Shown one piece after another: positions 28,434 to 37,062 of a stretch of 49,170 nt of DNA. Location of the stretch: contig NZ_JABULX010000031.1 of the NCBI RefSeq assembly GCF_013328345.1, positions 1 through 49,170 of the forward strand, read 5' to 3'. How positions within the stretch are numbered: the first letter of the stretch is position 1; every line of letters starts with the position of its first letter. Source of the stretch: Marinifaba aquimaris (GTDB lineage Bacteria; Pseudomonadota; Gammaproteobacteria; Enterobacterales; Alteromonadaceae). The notes beneath the pieces were generated by a model. The model had not been told where the DNA came from. It saw only the letters and a list, made by a program, of their open reading frames with translations, and searched no databases. Position numbers and translations under genes: made by a program.

Positions 28434-29933
28434 CTAATTCATCTGCCACTTAACTAAATCTTCCAGTGGCATGGGTTTAGCATAGAAATACCCTTGAATG
28501 GTATATACACCTCGCTCTGCCAAATAGGCAACTTGCTCTTCATTCTCAACACCTTCTGCAACTGTTTTTAAACCTGAAGACACAGAGAATGCAACAATAG
28601 CGTCTAGTACAGACAGTTTTAAGTCATCACTATTGATGGTGTCTACGAACATTTTGTCAATCTTTAGCGTGTCAATGCCTAACTCTTGAACATAAGAGAA
28701 GCCTCCATAACCCGTGCCTGCATCATCTAATTTTAAGTTAATACCAAGAGAATAAAATTTTTCAAGCTCTTTCCTAGCTTGAATTAAATCGGGAATTTGT
28801 TTCCTTTCGGTGATCTCTAAACTTATGCACTTGGGACTGATATTCTCTTGCTCCAAAAGCGTTGAAATTTGTTCGAAAAGGTCGGCGTTATCCAAGTGTT
28901 CTGCGACAATATTAATGCTGGTAAATTTTTTAGACTTATCCCAACCCAACACTTTAATGTCTTTGATAACTTTATCGACAAGTTGCCGTGTGATATCTAT
29001 GATCAAGCCACTCTCTTCGGCATAAGGTATGAATTGGTATGGAGGAATGACAGTACCATCCTTTTTTTGCCATCGAACCAAAACTTCAGCACCTAAAAGG
29101 TCTCCATTTCGACTGTCGACAATTGGTTGGTAAAAGGGTACAAACTCAGAATACTTAATACCGTCTTTGATAATGCGGGAGAGAGATTGACGCACTGTTA
29201 ACAATTTATGAGCAGAGAATGTTAAAAACGAGCTAACGAGCAATGCGAAAGTAATTGAAGTTATTAAACTAACTTCTTTGTAGTATTCAAAGAAGTCTCT
29301 GGTTGCTTCTAGGCGTAATTCTATATCGAGAACCCCCTCTTTTCTGTATGAATTCAATTCCATATGAGGTGCTTGCATAAGTTTTTTTCCTGAAAAAAGA
29401 ACATCAGGCTCCCCTTTAATCTTAATCAGATAAGCCAAACAATCTCTGCATGCCTCTTCTGCTAAGTGATTAATTAAAAATGGGGTTAAGTTAGCAAAGT
29501 ATCTTAAGTTTCCAACATTGCGAATCAAAAGGAGGTCCCTATGTTTATCTCCGTGACTGCCCATGCCAAGCGTGTATTCACCGCCAAGTCGATGAGTACT
29601 GTTAGGTTCCAGTGTTTCTCGAATACCAGCACTACTGCAAAATATGTCCCCATCTTTCCAGACACCAAGCAGTCTAATGGCTGGTTGCTCGAAAACAGTG
29701 CGTTCTAGTTGCCCCTTAAGTTTATCGCTACATTGGTCATTAGACATTATTTGAAGTTGCTCTAGCACGTTATGAGCGGTGATTAATGTATCATGGAATT
29801 CGTATAATATTTGTTCAGTATCACGCTCTAAAGCACCTTTGGCGTAAAAATTATTGAAGCTGCTAACACTGGCCATGCATATAATGAAGACGAATAAAAA
29901 TATCATTGGCAGTATTTTATTCATATTTTTCAC
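28434..29933 (-). CDS. CSS-motif EAL c-di-GMP phosphodiesterase, 499 aa
   Basis: A membrane protein with a redox-sensing periplasmic domain and a cytoplasmic EAL domain. Membrane helix 1 is about 7-26; the periplasmic region carries FCSS (CSS at 99-101) plus further cysteines at 68, 162 and 165; helix 2 is about 222-244; EAL runs from about 255. In PdeC-type proteins the periplasmic disulfide, set by DsbA/DsbB, controls activity. Catalytic motifs: E283 in AEVLVRW, SINIV, LEITER, LDDAGTGYGG (usually DDFGTG), DTLKIDK and AEGVENEEQ, so the metal ligands look complete. It diverges from the exported gene pair at 30059 with 125 bp between starts. Confidence 0.88.
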   Translation of the reverse strand: MKNMNKILPMIFLFVFIICMASVSSFNNFYAKGALERDTEQILYEFHDTLITAHNVLEQLQIMSNDQCSDKLKGQLERTVFEQPAIRLLGVWKDGDIFCSSAGIRETLEPNSTHRLGGEYTLGMGSHGDKHRDLLLIRNVGNLRYFANLTPFLINHLAEEACRDCLAYLIKIKGEPDVLFSGKKLMQAPHMELNSYRKEGVLDIELRLEATRDFFEYYKEVSLITSITFALLVSSFLTFSAHKLLTVRQSLSRIIKDGIKYSEFVPFYQPIVDSRNGDLLGAEVLVRWQKKDGTVIPPYQFIPYAEESGLIIDITRQLVDKVIKDIKVLGWDKSKKFTSINIVAEHLDNADLFEQISTLLEQENISPKCISLEITERKQIPDLIQARKELEKFYSLGINLKLDDAGTGYGGFSYVQELGIDTLKIDKMFVDTINSDDLKLSVLDAIVAFSVSSGLKTVAEGVENEEQVAYLAERGVYTIQGYFYAKPMPLEDLVKWQMN

Positions 29934-30058
29934 CCTTTGGTATCACATCAATAGCACAACATTAATTTCTTAATTTAGTGCATAATAACCTAATGGACAA
30001 ACTGCAGTAAGTAAGCATACTTAAGGTTATTAAAAGTAAATATTAAGAGGCTTTTTAA

Positions 30059-30613
30059 ATGGCAAAAATGATAATATTATTGCTGTTGGGCAGCTCAGTG
30101 ATAGGTTGCTCAAGTGTTTATGCGCCAATTCCCCACCAAGTTATCATTCAAGAAGACTCCACCTTGGCGACAACTGCAGTTATTAATCATACCTTCGTGC
30201 GGTCTAAATCAAATAATTACATCGTTTGCTCACAAACGTCTGCTGATGCAGCGTTTGATCAAGGTTCTAACGATGGGGTAAGTGGGACATTTACGAGCGG
30301 TGCAAGCGAAACTATCCGAAACCAAAACTCAGCGAATGATGTCGAAATGTCAGGCAGAACCCCTGTTTTGTTGATGACCAGAGAGTTGATGTATCGGACG
30401 TGTGAGTTCACAGCAAATTTCAATCTAACCAAAGTTGAAGCGCAAGCACTGTACGAAAAGACCTTGACACTTGTTGGAAATGTATGGACGACTGAAGCTG
30501 GTAATACCACTATAAAGATCACCGATGCGTTAGACACAAGTTCAGGAGCCACGGTTCAGACGAATGAAAATATAAAAAGCGACGATAGTGACGCCTCATC
30601 AGAAGACGATTAG
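30059..30613 (+). CDS. Unrecognised lipoprotein, 184 aa, partner of the next gene
   Basis: I do not recognise a family. MAKMIILLLLGSSVIGC is a lipoprotein signal with the acylated Cys at 17, followed by SSV (outer-membrane sorting expected). The mature chain includes NNYIVCSQTSADAAFDQGSN, a Thr/Ser/Asn-rich segment and MTRELMYRTCEFTANFNLTK, with two cysteines (one in each of these segments) that could pair in the periplasm. The wording around CSQTSADAAF and TRELMYRTCEF resembles small lipoproteins of unknown role in other marine gammaproteobacteria, but I cannot name one. The tail is Ser/Asp-rich and ends SSEDD. AGAGG lies 8 bases before the ATG. The next gene starts 40 bp downstream, so they form a pair. 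Confidence 0.78.
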   Translation: MAKMIILLLLGSSVIGCSSVYAPIPHQVIIQEDSTLATTAVINHTFVRSKSNNYIVCSQTSADAAFDQGSNDGVSGTFTSGASETIRNQNSANDVEMSGRTPVLLMTRELMYRTCEFTANFNLTKVEAQALYEKTLTLVGNVWTTEAGNTTIKITDALDTSSGATVQTNENIKSDDSDASSEDD

Positions 30614-30653
30614 TTGAAGTTGTGAAAAATCGATAGAAAAAGAGGGAAATATT

Positions 30654-33320
30654 ATGTTCAGGTCAGTATTAAAATATTTTTTCATCTTACTACTTTTCAA
30701 TAACATGACGGCTTTAGCTGACAGTGTTGATGTAAAATCAGGCTTGAAAGAAGCTGGTGTTTCAACACTCCCTGTATTTCTTGATGCTACAACAAATAAT
30801 ATTACTTTAAAAATGCCTAAGGCAATGGGAGGTAAAAAGCTAACTTTTGGTGGTAGCGTTGACGCTGATGCCCTGCAAGATAAGACATTCGTCTTTATTA
30901 CAAACGAAGATACACCTCTGAACTGGGATCGAGCATTTGGTTTGAGCTTCCTCAACCTTGAGAATGTAACACTAAACCTGAAAATTGCAGCTGGTGAATT
31001 TGACGTCAGCCTTGAAGGCCAACTAGGCGGCGTACTTAAGAAAAAAAACAAACCAATTTATGTATCTGTTGCTCTGACGGTTGAAGAAAAAAAAATTACC
31101 GATTTTAGTTTTTCCTTGCCTGATTCAAAACTGTCACTTGGCAGAATTAGTGAGTTTAAGCACATCCAAGGCATCAACAAAATAACTTTAGCAAAACCGA
31201 CCTTCACACTTAACAGCCTTGCTGGCGAAATTAATTTTCTTGATGAAACGACCAATGGTGAAATTTCACGTGACCAGGAAGCTGATGAGTGGCAAATGAG
31301 TCTGGAGTTTGCCAATGCGATAACGCTAGGTAAATTGACCGGGCACAAACACAGTTTCCTCAAAGACATAGCGTTGCCTAGTGCACAGCTAACGTTAACA
31401 AAATCTGAAGTTACTATATCCGCAACCTTTGACCCTGAATCGACCTCTAAAAAGGTTAAATCTGCACTGTATTCTCTTGGTTTAGCAAACGATAGCCTCG
31501 AGATAGATGGCGATATTAAAAATATGTTTAGTGCTGATACAGAACTCAAGATGGCTGTCACCATTGACACACCAAGCAATCACGGCTTCAGTCCGTTGAA
31601 GATCGATAATGCTCACGTAGAATTTTTCATTGAATTATCAAAAGAGCAAGCAGGGCTCGGTTTTAGAACGGCAGTATTGCTGTCTCAGGGAAAAGGTAAA
31701 GACAAGTTAGCATTCGATGTCGACTTTGAACTAAAAGAATCAGACACCAATATTGAAGTGCAAGTAGCGGGTGCAATGAGTGGTGACTGGAAAAATGCAG
31801 CGGGCATTAGAGGATTAACCCTTGAGAACCCATTTTTGTCTATGGGGATTAATGAATCTGGTAGTTTCGATACGCTCATTGACGGTACAGTAATGATTGG
31901 CAGCGAAAAAATACGTGGGGCCATTGATCTGGTTCTATCTCCGGAGGCACTCGGGCTGCCTTCAGCTTTCGCTATAGCTGGAGAAGTGAACAAAGTTGAT
32001 TTCAACAACATAACAAATTTTGCCAATAAACATGCTAAACAAAAAAAACGTTTCCCTCATATGGATGTTGAGTTTCAAGATGTTGCTTTTGCATTTATGA
32101 CTCCGGGTTCCACTTTACCCTCGGATTTGGAGAATGAGCTGAATATCGAAGGCTCAGGATTAGCGCTAAAAGGTACATTATTGGTAAAAGGAAAATCAGT
32201 GGCCAGTGCGAGCGGCTATGCTTCGACCAAAGGGTTGTCCGTGAATGGTGAGGTTTCGCCCTTTAAGGTAGGTCCGATGAGATTAAAAGATGCTTCTTTG
32301 GCAATACAAGCAGGTCCAAATGTCGAACCTAAATTTGCCTTTAGTGGTGATATGAGCCTATTTAAAAATGTAGAAGAAGACTACAGTATCGACATAGAAC
32401 CTCACAAATTTTCGCTATATTCAGACCTCAAATTTGGCAAGAGCTTTGAGGCTGAAATAAGCGTTGAATCAGAAGGTTTAGATTTTCAATCAGGCGACGA
32501 CTTGTCCTTTGATGGCACTTTAGCTGCTAACTACACCAAAATTTTCCATAAAGCTGTTTCTTCGGCAGTTAAGGGACTTAAGTCAGCTAACAAGAAGTTA
32601 ACGGACGCACAGCATGACTTGACTAAAAAACAACATAGCGTTGATTCACTTAACACGCAGTTAGCGAAAGCGAAAAAGGATGCAAAATCTGCGCTTGATC
32701 ATGCCACGAAAAAAATTAATAGTGCAAAAAATAAAGTAGACAAACTTAAAAAAACTATCGCTTACAACAAAAAGAAGGAACATGACCTAGACAAGAAAGC
32801 AAGAAAAGATGCCAAGCATCTTCGATTGGGAAAATCAGCTAAAGACGGTACAAAAGAGGCGGCAGTTAAAACAGCTGTTGCTGCAGAAGAGGCCTCATTA
32901 AAAACAGCTAATTGGGCGTTGGAACAAGCCAAGAAAACGGTAAAAATTGTCCCTGTTGATTCAGCACCCAAAGTAGTGTCCTTAACAGCTGAGCTAAAAA
33001 CAGCAAAACTTGCGTTAACAGCAGCAAAAGGGTTTTTACAAGGGATAAAGGACGCCGACAACGGTGTGGCTAGCGCCCTGAAAAAACTTGATGACCCATC
33101 AGTTCTAACAATTAACAAGATAGAAGTTTCTGGCTCACTTAAAGGTATAACAACATTGGGCAAAGAAGGCGATGATACGATCTTAACCATTGATGTGACT
33201 GTTCACAAAAGACATCACGTTTATCACGTTACCGTGAGCAACTTTGAAAAGAACTTTGAAAAAATCGTCGCATCCGCAGCTAAAAAGGTTGCTCAAGATA
33301 TTGTTAACGTGTTCAAGTGA
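30654..33320 (+). CDS. Large exported protein, beta-repeat plus coiled coil, 888 aa, unknown function
   Basis: No family recognised. A signal peptide (FRSVLKYFFILLLFNNMTALA, cut near residue 22) is followed by about 600 residues of alternating hydrophobic strands. Two stretches resemble each other: WDRAFGLSFLNLENVTLNLK with GEFDVSLEGQL (about 91-124) and WKNAAGIRGLTLENPFLSMG with GSFDTLIDGTV (about 379-413), so the region probably repeats one beta unit. Residues about 632-810 are Lys/Ala-rich coiled coil (LTDAQHDLTKKQHSVDSLNT, LAKAKKDAKSALDHATKKIN). A short beta segment closes the chain (about 815-865). No cysteine, membrane helix after the signal, or barrel-type C-terminal Phe is evident, so a soluble periplasmic or surface-associated protein anchored through the lipoprotein partner is possible. 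GAGGG precedes the ATG. Confidence 0.82.
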   Translation: MFRSVLKYFFILLLFNNMTALADSVDVKSGLKEAGVSTLPVFLDATTNNITLKMPKAMGGKKLTFGGSVDADALQDKTFVFITNEDTPLNWDRAFGLSFLNLENVTLNLKIAAGEFDVSLEGQLGGVLKKKNKPIYVSVALTVEEKKITDFSFSLPDSKLSLGRISEFKHIQGINKITLAKPTFTLNSLAGEINFLDETTNGEISRDQEADEWQMSLEFANAITLGKLTGHKHSFLKDIALPSAQLTLTKSEVTISATFDPESTSKKVKSALYSLGLANDSLEIDGDIKNMFSADTELKMAVTIDTPSNHGFSPLKIDNAHVEFFIELSKEQAGLGFRTAVLLSQGKGKDKLAFDVDFELKESDTNIEVQVAGAMSGDWKNAAGIRGLTLENPFLSMGINESGSFDTLIDGTVMIGSEKIRGAIDLVLSPEALGLPSAFAIAGEVNKVDFNNITNFANKHAKQKKRFPHMDVEFQDVAFAFMTPGSTLPSDLENELNIEGSGLALKGTLLVKGKSVASASGYASTKGLSVNGEVSPFKVGPMRLKDASLAIQAGPNVEPKFAFSGDMSLFKNVEEDYSIDIEPHKFSLYSDLKFGKSFEAEISVESEGLDFQSGDDLSFDGTLAANYTKIFHKAVSSAVKGLKSANKKLTDAQHDLTKKQHSVDSLNTQLAKAKKDAKSALDHATKKINSAKNKVDKLKKTIAYNKKKEHDLDKKARKDAKHLRLGKSAKDGTKEAAVKTAVAAEEASLKTANWALEQAKKTVKIVPVDSAPKVVSLTAELKTAKLALTAAKGFLQGIKDADNGVASALKKLDDPSVLTINKIEVSGSLKGITTLGKEGDDTILTIDVTVHKRHHVYHVTVSNFEKNFEKIVASAAKKVAQDIVNVFK

Positions 33321-33415
33321 CGATTATTTTACGCTGTTTTAATTGCATTTTAGATGCTCAGCTTTTAACAAAGACATACCTTAAGATGGTTTTTTCGCTA
33401 TTTTTTAGGTTTCAT

Positions 33416-33694
33416 ATGAGCAAAAAAAGAAAAAGAAGTTAGCGTAAGCTTAAGGTATTAAAACAAGTAAAAGAAACCAGAAACGTCAGTAAAGCCTATC
33501 GTTGCTAAAGGATATCCAGAGATACCTTTTATCTATGGAAAAAAGATTATGCGGCTAAACGTTAAGCTGGTCTGATTAACTCCGAGCCATGCCCTTAAAT
33601 ACCAGCTACTCGTGTTGACCCAATCATCGAAGAAAAAATATTATATATGCGTAAAAGCTACCATTTGCGTAAACTAGAGTTAGTCGGTATCTAG
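33416..33694 (+). pseudogene. Decayed N-terminal part of an IS481/IS3-like transposase (right copy)
   Basis: ATG at 33416 reads MSKKRKRS, stop, then RKLKVLKQVKETRNVSKAYR, and through further frames and stops to YAAKR, AGLINSEPCP and IEEKILYMRKSYHLRKLE. It aligns with the left copy at 26578-26855 along its whole length, both ending at the GGTATYTAG that corresponds to the ISWYL segment. The two copies are inverted and point away from the 6.5 kb between them. The last bases run into the IS256 remnant. Confidence 0.72.
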
Positions 33695-34883
33695 GATGCC
33701 ATCTAATCTACCTTCGAATTGGATGGCTAATTGCGACAATGTAAGATTCCAATTGTGAATTGGCATTGTCCATTTCTTCGAAGCATTCAATATGTTCGCA
33801 TATAATAACTTCATCAAGCTATTTTCATTTGGTAATGCGGCTTTAGTTTTGGTTAATGTCATAAATTGATAATTCACAGCTTCAATAGCATTGGTTGTAT
33901 GGATGGCTTTTCGCAGGTAATCAGGGTATTTACAGTAAACCGATAGGTTAGTCCATTTGCGACGCCAGGAATTGATAACGATGGGATATAACTTGGCTCT
34001 TTTATCTTCTAACTCATCTAATGCTGCTTCGGCTACATCTTTGGTAACTGCACGATAAACAGGTTTTAAATCAGCTATATACTTTTTGATGTTTAGAGGT
34101 TACGTATTTCATTGAATTACTATTTGGTGAATAACACACTGCTGAACTTCCGTTTCAGGCTAGAAGGGCCAATAGCTTCAGGGAAGTCTTTAAGCCCCTC
34201 AATATGGGCAATCAAAAATATCACATACACCACGATTGTGTAAATCAGTTAACAAAGATAGCCAGTAATTAGCGCCTTCGCTTTCTGATACATATAGACA
34301 AAGTCATTCCTTGCTACTTTCGATATTAATTCCAAGTACTGTATAAACAGCCTTGCTAACGTATTGGCCACTTTCTTTGATTTTATAATGAATAGCTTCA
34401 AGCCAGATAAATGGGCAAAGCTTATTTAGGCTGCTTGATTGCCACACCTTATGCTCAGGTATTAGCTGGTCTGTTACGCTCTTAATTGTAGCTTCTGAGG
34501 TTTCAATGCCATACATTTCCTGAACGTGGATTCGAATATCTCGATAACTCATATCGAGCGCAAACATGGATAAGGTTTTCTGGTCGATTTCAGCATTTAG
34601 CTTGGTTTGATTTTTTCTTAAAGAGCTGAAGCCCGAATGAACCCGTTCTATCTCTTGGTATTTTAAGTTCAAACTGAACTACGGATGATTTAACCGTTTT
34701 CTTACTTATACTATTCTTACAGTTAGGTTGTTGATTTGAATCTAGATGTTGCTCTAGTTCTGCTTTAGATGCGGCTATGATTAATTGTTTAATCAGCGGC
34801 GTTAAAACACCATCTTCACCGATTAACCCTTTACCAGATTGAAGTTCAGCTAATGCTTTCTTGAAGTCGAAATATTGAGTCAT
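33690..34883 (-). pseudogene. IS256-family (mutator) transposase, broken into several frames
   Basis: Reading on the minus strand from ATG at 34883: MTQYFDFKKALAELQSGKGL and LTPLIKQLIIAASKAELEQH lead to KKTVKSSVVQFELKIPRDRT, then a frame change to LNAEIDQKTLSMFALDMSYR, EMYGIETSEATIKSVTDQLI and FIWLEAIHYKIKESGQYVSK (34672-34304). The following part around VFP/HQIRNSLKYV is scattered through stops and small deletions, and the end reads NENSLMKLLYANILNASKKW and LAIQFEGRLDGILDTD. This is a full-length IS256 transposase in outline but inactive. Its downstream end abuts the IS481/IS3-like remnant with no visible terminal repeat. Confidence 0.85.
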
Positions 34884-35364
34884 GTATCATCCCTGTTTTC
34901 TTAATATTACTGAAATGACACTGGTTTCTTAACATTAATTGTTTTTTATTTCTCCTCCTCGTGGCACATTCACCTAAAGTCTAAAATTCCCAATTTATCG
35001 CTGATAAATCAAATAAAACTAGTTAAGTAGCCGGCTTTATTTTGGTTGTTAGTTTCGTTTTGTTGTGTTGATTTCTATTTGTTCTCTTTGTCTCAATAGT
35101 ACTTATAAAAAAGCTACAACTTGTGATTTAAAACGTCATCCACCGTGAATAAATGGCGTATTTGACACTATAGAGTGACAAAAAACCTACTGCGCTATAG
35201 ACAGAACACATCACACCTCATGTTTGTGTAATACATTTTTACGATTTACTGCATTGTCTTTTTCTTACTTTAATCTTTACTGATAAATAGCAGAGCCCCA
35301 GCTAAAAAACGATTCACGTAATAACAATACGTGTATAACCAATCACATTAATTGAGGGATATTT
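34884..35364. promoter_or_regulatory. Upstream region of the porin/PstS-like pair
   Basis: No gene is seen in 481 bp. The first part should contain the outer end of the IS256 remnant. CACGTA at 35315-35320 and TACGTG at 35328-35333 form a perfect inverted repeat with a 7-base spacer, 31 bp before the porin start, a possible operator. TGACA-type repeats near 35163-35181 are not spaced like a Pho box. Confidence 0.4.
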
Positions 35365-36552
35365 ATGCAAACATCACAATTTAAAACCACGATGTTATGT
35401 ATTTTGATGTTATTTTCATTAAAAGTATTTGCCACTGATATTAATTTTAGTGGCTATGGTTCTATTAGAGGAGGAATTGAAACGGATGATGATTCGGCCT
35501 CTCCAAGTTTTGGCTATGATGATAACGTAGACTTTAAAAATGAGTCATTATTTGCCATTCAAGCTAAAGCTAACTTAAATGATTTTTGGTCTGCTACCTT
35601 AGTAATGAGAGCAGCAGGGGATGAAGATTACGACATAGAAGCTCGTTGGGCCTACTTGAATTACCAAATTCAACCAGAAACAGTGATCACATTTGGTCGA
35701 TTTGCTTTGCCTTATTTTAGACACTCTGATACCCAAGACATAGGTTACAGTCACAATTATACTCGAATGCCGATCTCCATATATGCAGGTCAAGAATTCG
35801 ATATTATTGAAGGGATCCGCGTTGCACATTCTACTTTTTTAGGCGATGGCGATTTAACCCTGAAAGGCTCGTTGGGGGCATTTGATGGTGAAGTAGCAGT
35901 ATTAGGCCAACAACGAGACATCGATATTAATAATATTATTCAATTTTCAGCTGAGTATAGTTATGAATGGTTTTCTGCTTATGCTGGGGTGGTATCGGCT
36001 GAAACAACATTAGATATTAACTCAGCACTAGGTCAGCAGTTAATTTATACGTTGACAGGTTATCGCGTTGATGGCGATCAAGTGTTTTCACCAGTGACAA
36101 ATTCTTACGTTTACAACATGCAAGATGCATATGTAGATGAAGATGATTCTTTGTATTATTCAGCCGGTATAACCGCTGAATATGAAAGCTGGATATTTAA
36201 TTTAGAATATGCCGCTTATGATATTGATGATTCACTATTTGAAGAAAATGAGGCGTATTACGCTGCTGTTTCTTATAACTTCGGCGATATTACACTCTCT
36301 TTTGTTCATGAGGATGTTAGTTACTCATTTGATTATGAGCATGCCAATTCAACTGACCCAAATGTAAATGCATTTCTAATTGGCTCTACTGACGCATTAT
36401 TTAAAGATGATGAGTATGATGCTCAGGGAATACACCTTAGATATGAAGCTCATCTGGGGATAGCATATAAGCTCGAATATACTCAAACTAACCACGATCT
36501 ATCTGGCGATGACAATAGTGTTGTTGTTGCCGGTATTGATTTTGTTTTTTAA
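35365..36552 (+). CDS. Outer-membrane porin, 395 aa
   Basis: A beta-barrel porin. The signal peptide ends near KVFATD, followed by INFSGYGSIRGGIETDDD as the first strand. Typical elements are FAIQAKANLNDFWSATLVMR, ARWAYLNYQIQPETVITFGR (constriction region) and a terminal strand VVVAGIDFVF with the C-terminal Phe. It resembles the carbohydrate/phosphate-selective type of marine porins more than OmpC; the substrate cannot be read. GAGGGA lies just before the ATG. The PstS-like gene begins 11 bases after the stop, so the two are co-transcribed. Confidence 0.88.
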   Translation: MQTSQFKTTMLCILMLFSLKVFATDINFSGYGSIRGGIETDDDSASPSFGYDDNVDFKNESLFAIQAKANLNDFWSATLVMRAAGDEDYDIEARWAYLNYQIQPETVITFGRFALPYFRHSDTQDIGYSHNYTRMPISIYAGQEFDIIEGIRVAHSTFLGDGDLTLKGSLGAFDGEVAVLGQQRDIDINNIIQFSAEYSYEWFSAYAGVVSAETTLDINSALGQQLIYTLTGYRVDGDQVFSPVTNSYVYNMQDAYVDEDDSLYYSAGITAEYESWIFNLEYAAYDIDDSLFEENEAYYAAVSYNFGDITLSFVHEDVSYSFDYEHANSTDPNVNAFLIGSTDALFKDDEYDAQGIHLRYEAHLGIAYKLEYTQTNHDLSGDDNSVVVAGIDFVF

Positions 36553-36563
36553 AGGAGAGTGCT

Positions 36564-36980
36564 ATGTATTTATACAAAACAGCTGTATTTGTAATTTTTC
36601 TGGTATTTTCCCACTTTGCTGCTGCTGAGGTAGCAGTGATTGTCAATAAAGGTAATAGCAGTGAACTCAACAAGGCGACTATTAAAAGGATGTATTTGAA
36701 TAAAATTAAAGCATTTCCTTCAGGCGTTAGTTTAAAAACTGCCGGTTTAACAGCAACAGACCCTATTACTGGTGAGTTTTATAAACAAGTATTGGGAAAA
36801 AGCGCTGCACAACTAAAAGCATACTGGTCTAAAGCTTTATTCACTGGCGTTGGGGTGCCACCTAAAGAGCTGGAGTCAAGTGAGGCTGTGATTGAGTTAG
36901 TCAAATCAGATGAAAGTGTTATTGCGTTCATTGACTCAGCTAAAGTAACCGAAGACGTTAGAGTTGTCGCTACGTTTTAG
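36564..36980 (+). CDS. Small PstS-like periplasmic protein, 138 aa (paralogue of 769-1194)
   Basis: Signal peptide MYLYKTAVFVIFLVFSHFAAA, then AEVAVIVNKGNSSELNKATI. The family signatures are YLNKIKAFPSG, QLKAYWSKALF, GVPPKE and C-terminal DVRVVATF, matching the first paralogue position by position (FPSG, QLKxYWxKxxFT, PPK, VRVVAxF). It lacks the length of a real PstS and no ABC transporter genes are near. AAAGGAGAG ahead of the ATG is a strong ribosome binding site, in the 11-base gap after the porin. The pairing with an outer-membrane protein gene suggests it receives or senses what that porin lets in. Confidence 0.82.
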   Translation: MYLYKTAVFVIFLVFSHFAAAEVAVIVNKGNSSELNKATIKRMYLNKIKAFPSGVSLKTAGLTATDPITGEFYKQVLGKSAAQLKAYWSKALFTGVGVPPKELESSEAVIELVKSDESVIAFIDSAKVTEDVRVVATF

Positions 36981-37027
36981 TATTGATGAGTTACAGGTTA
37001 TTTTGAAGTTAATTTAAAGACAAAGAT

Positions 37028-37057
37028 AAAAAGGCAAGCTTAGGCTTGCCTTTTTTA
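37028..37057. terminator. Bidirectional terminator
   Basis: AAAAAGGCAAGC, TTAG, GCTTGCCTTTTTT: hairpin with A and T runs, between the PstS-like gene and the convergent LysR gene. Confidence 0.9.
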
Positions 37058-37062
37058 TTGGT

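Noticed and set aside
31058-31579. 173-aa reading frame antisense to the 888-aa exported protein
   Set aside because: It lies wholly inside a convincing gene on the other strand, has no ribosome binding site or domain, and codes a low-complexity Ser/Leu/Val-rich chain typical of antisense frames.
32762-33190. 142-aa reading frame antisense to the coiled-coil region
   Set aside because: It mirrors the Lys/Ala codon pattern of the sense gene and has no start signals.
35163-35181. Pho box before the porin
   Set aside because: TGTCA-type repeats on the minus strand are 13 bp apart rather than 11, and lack the consensus between them.
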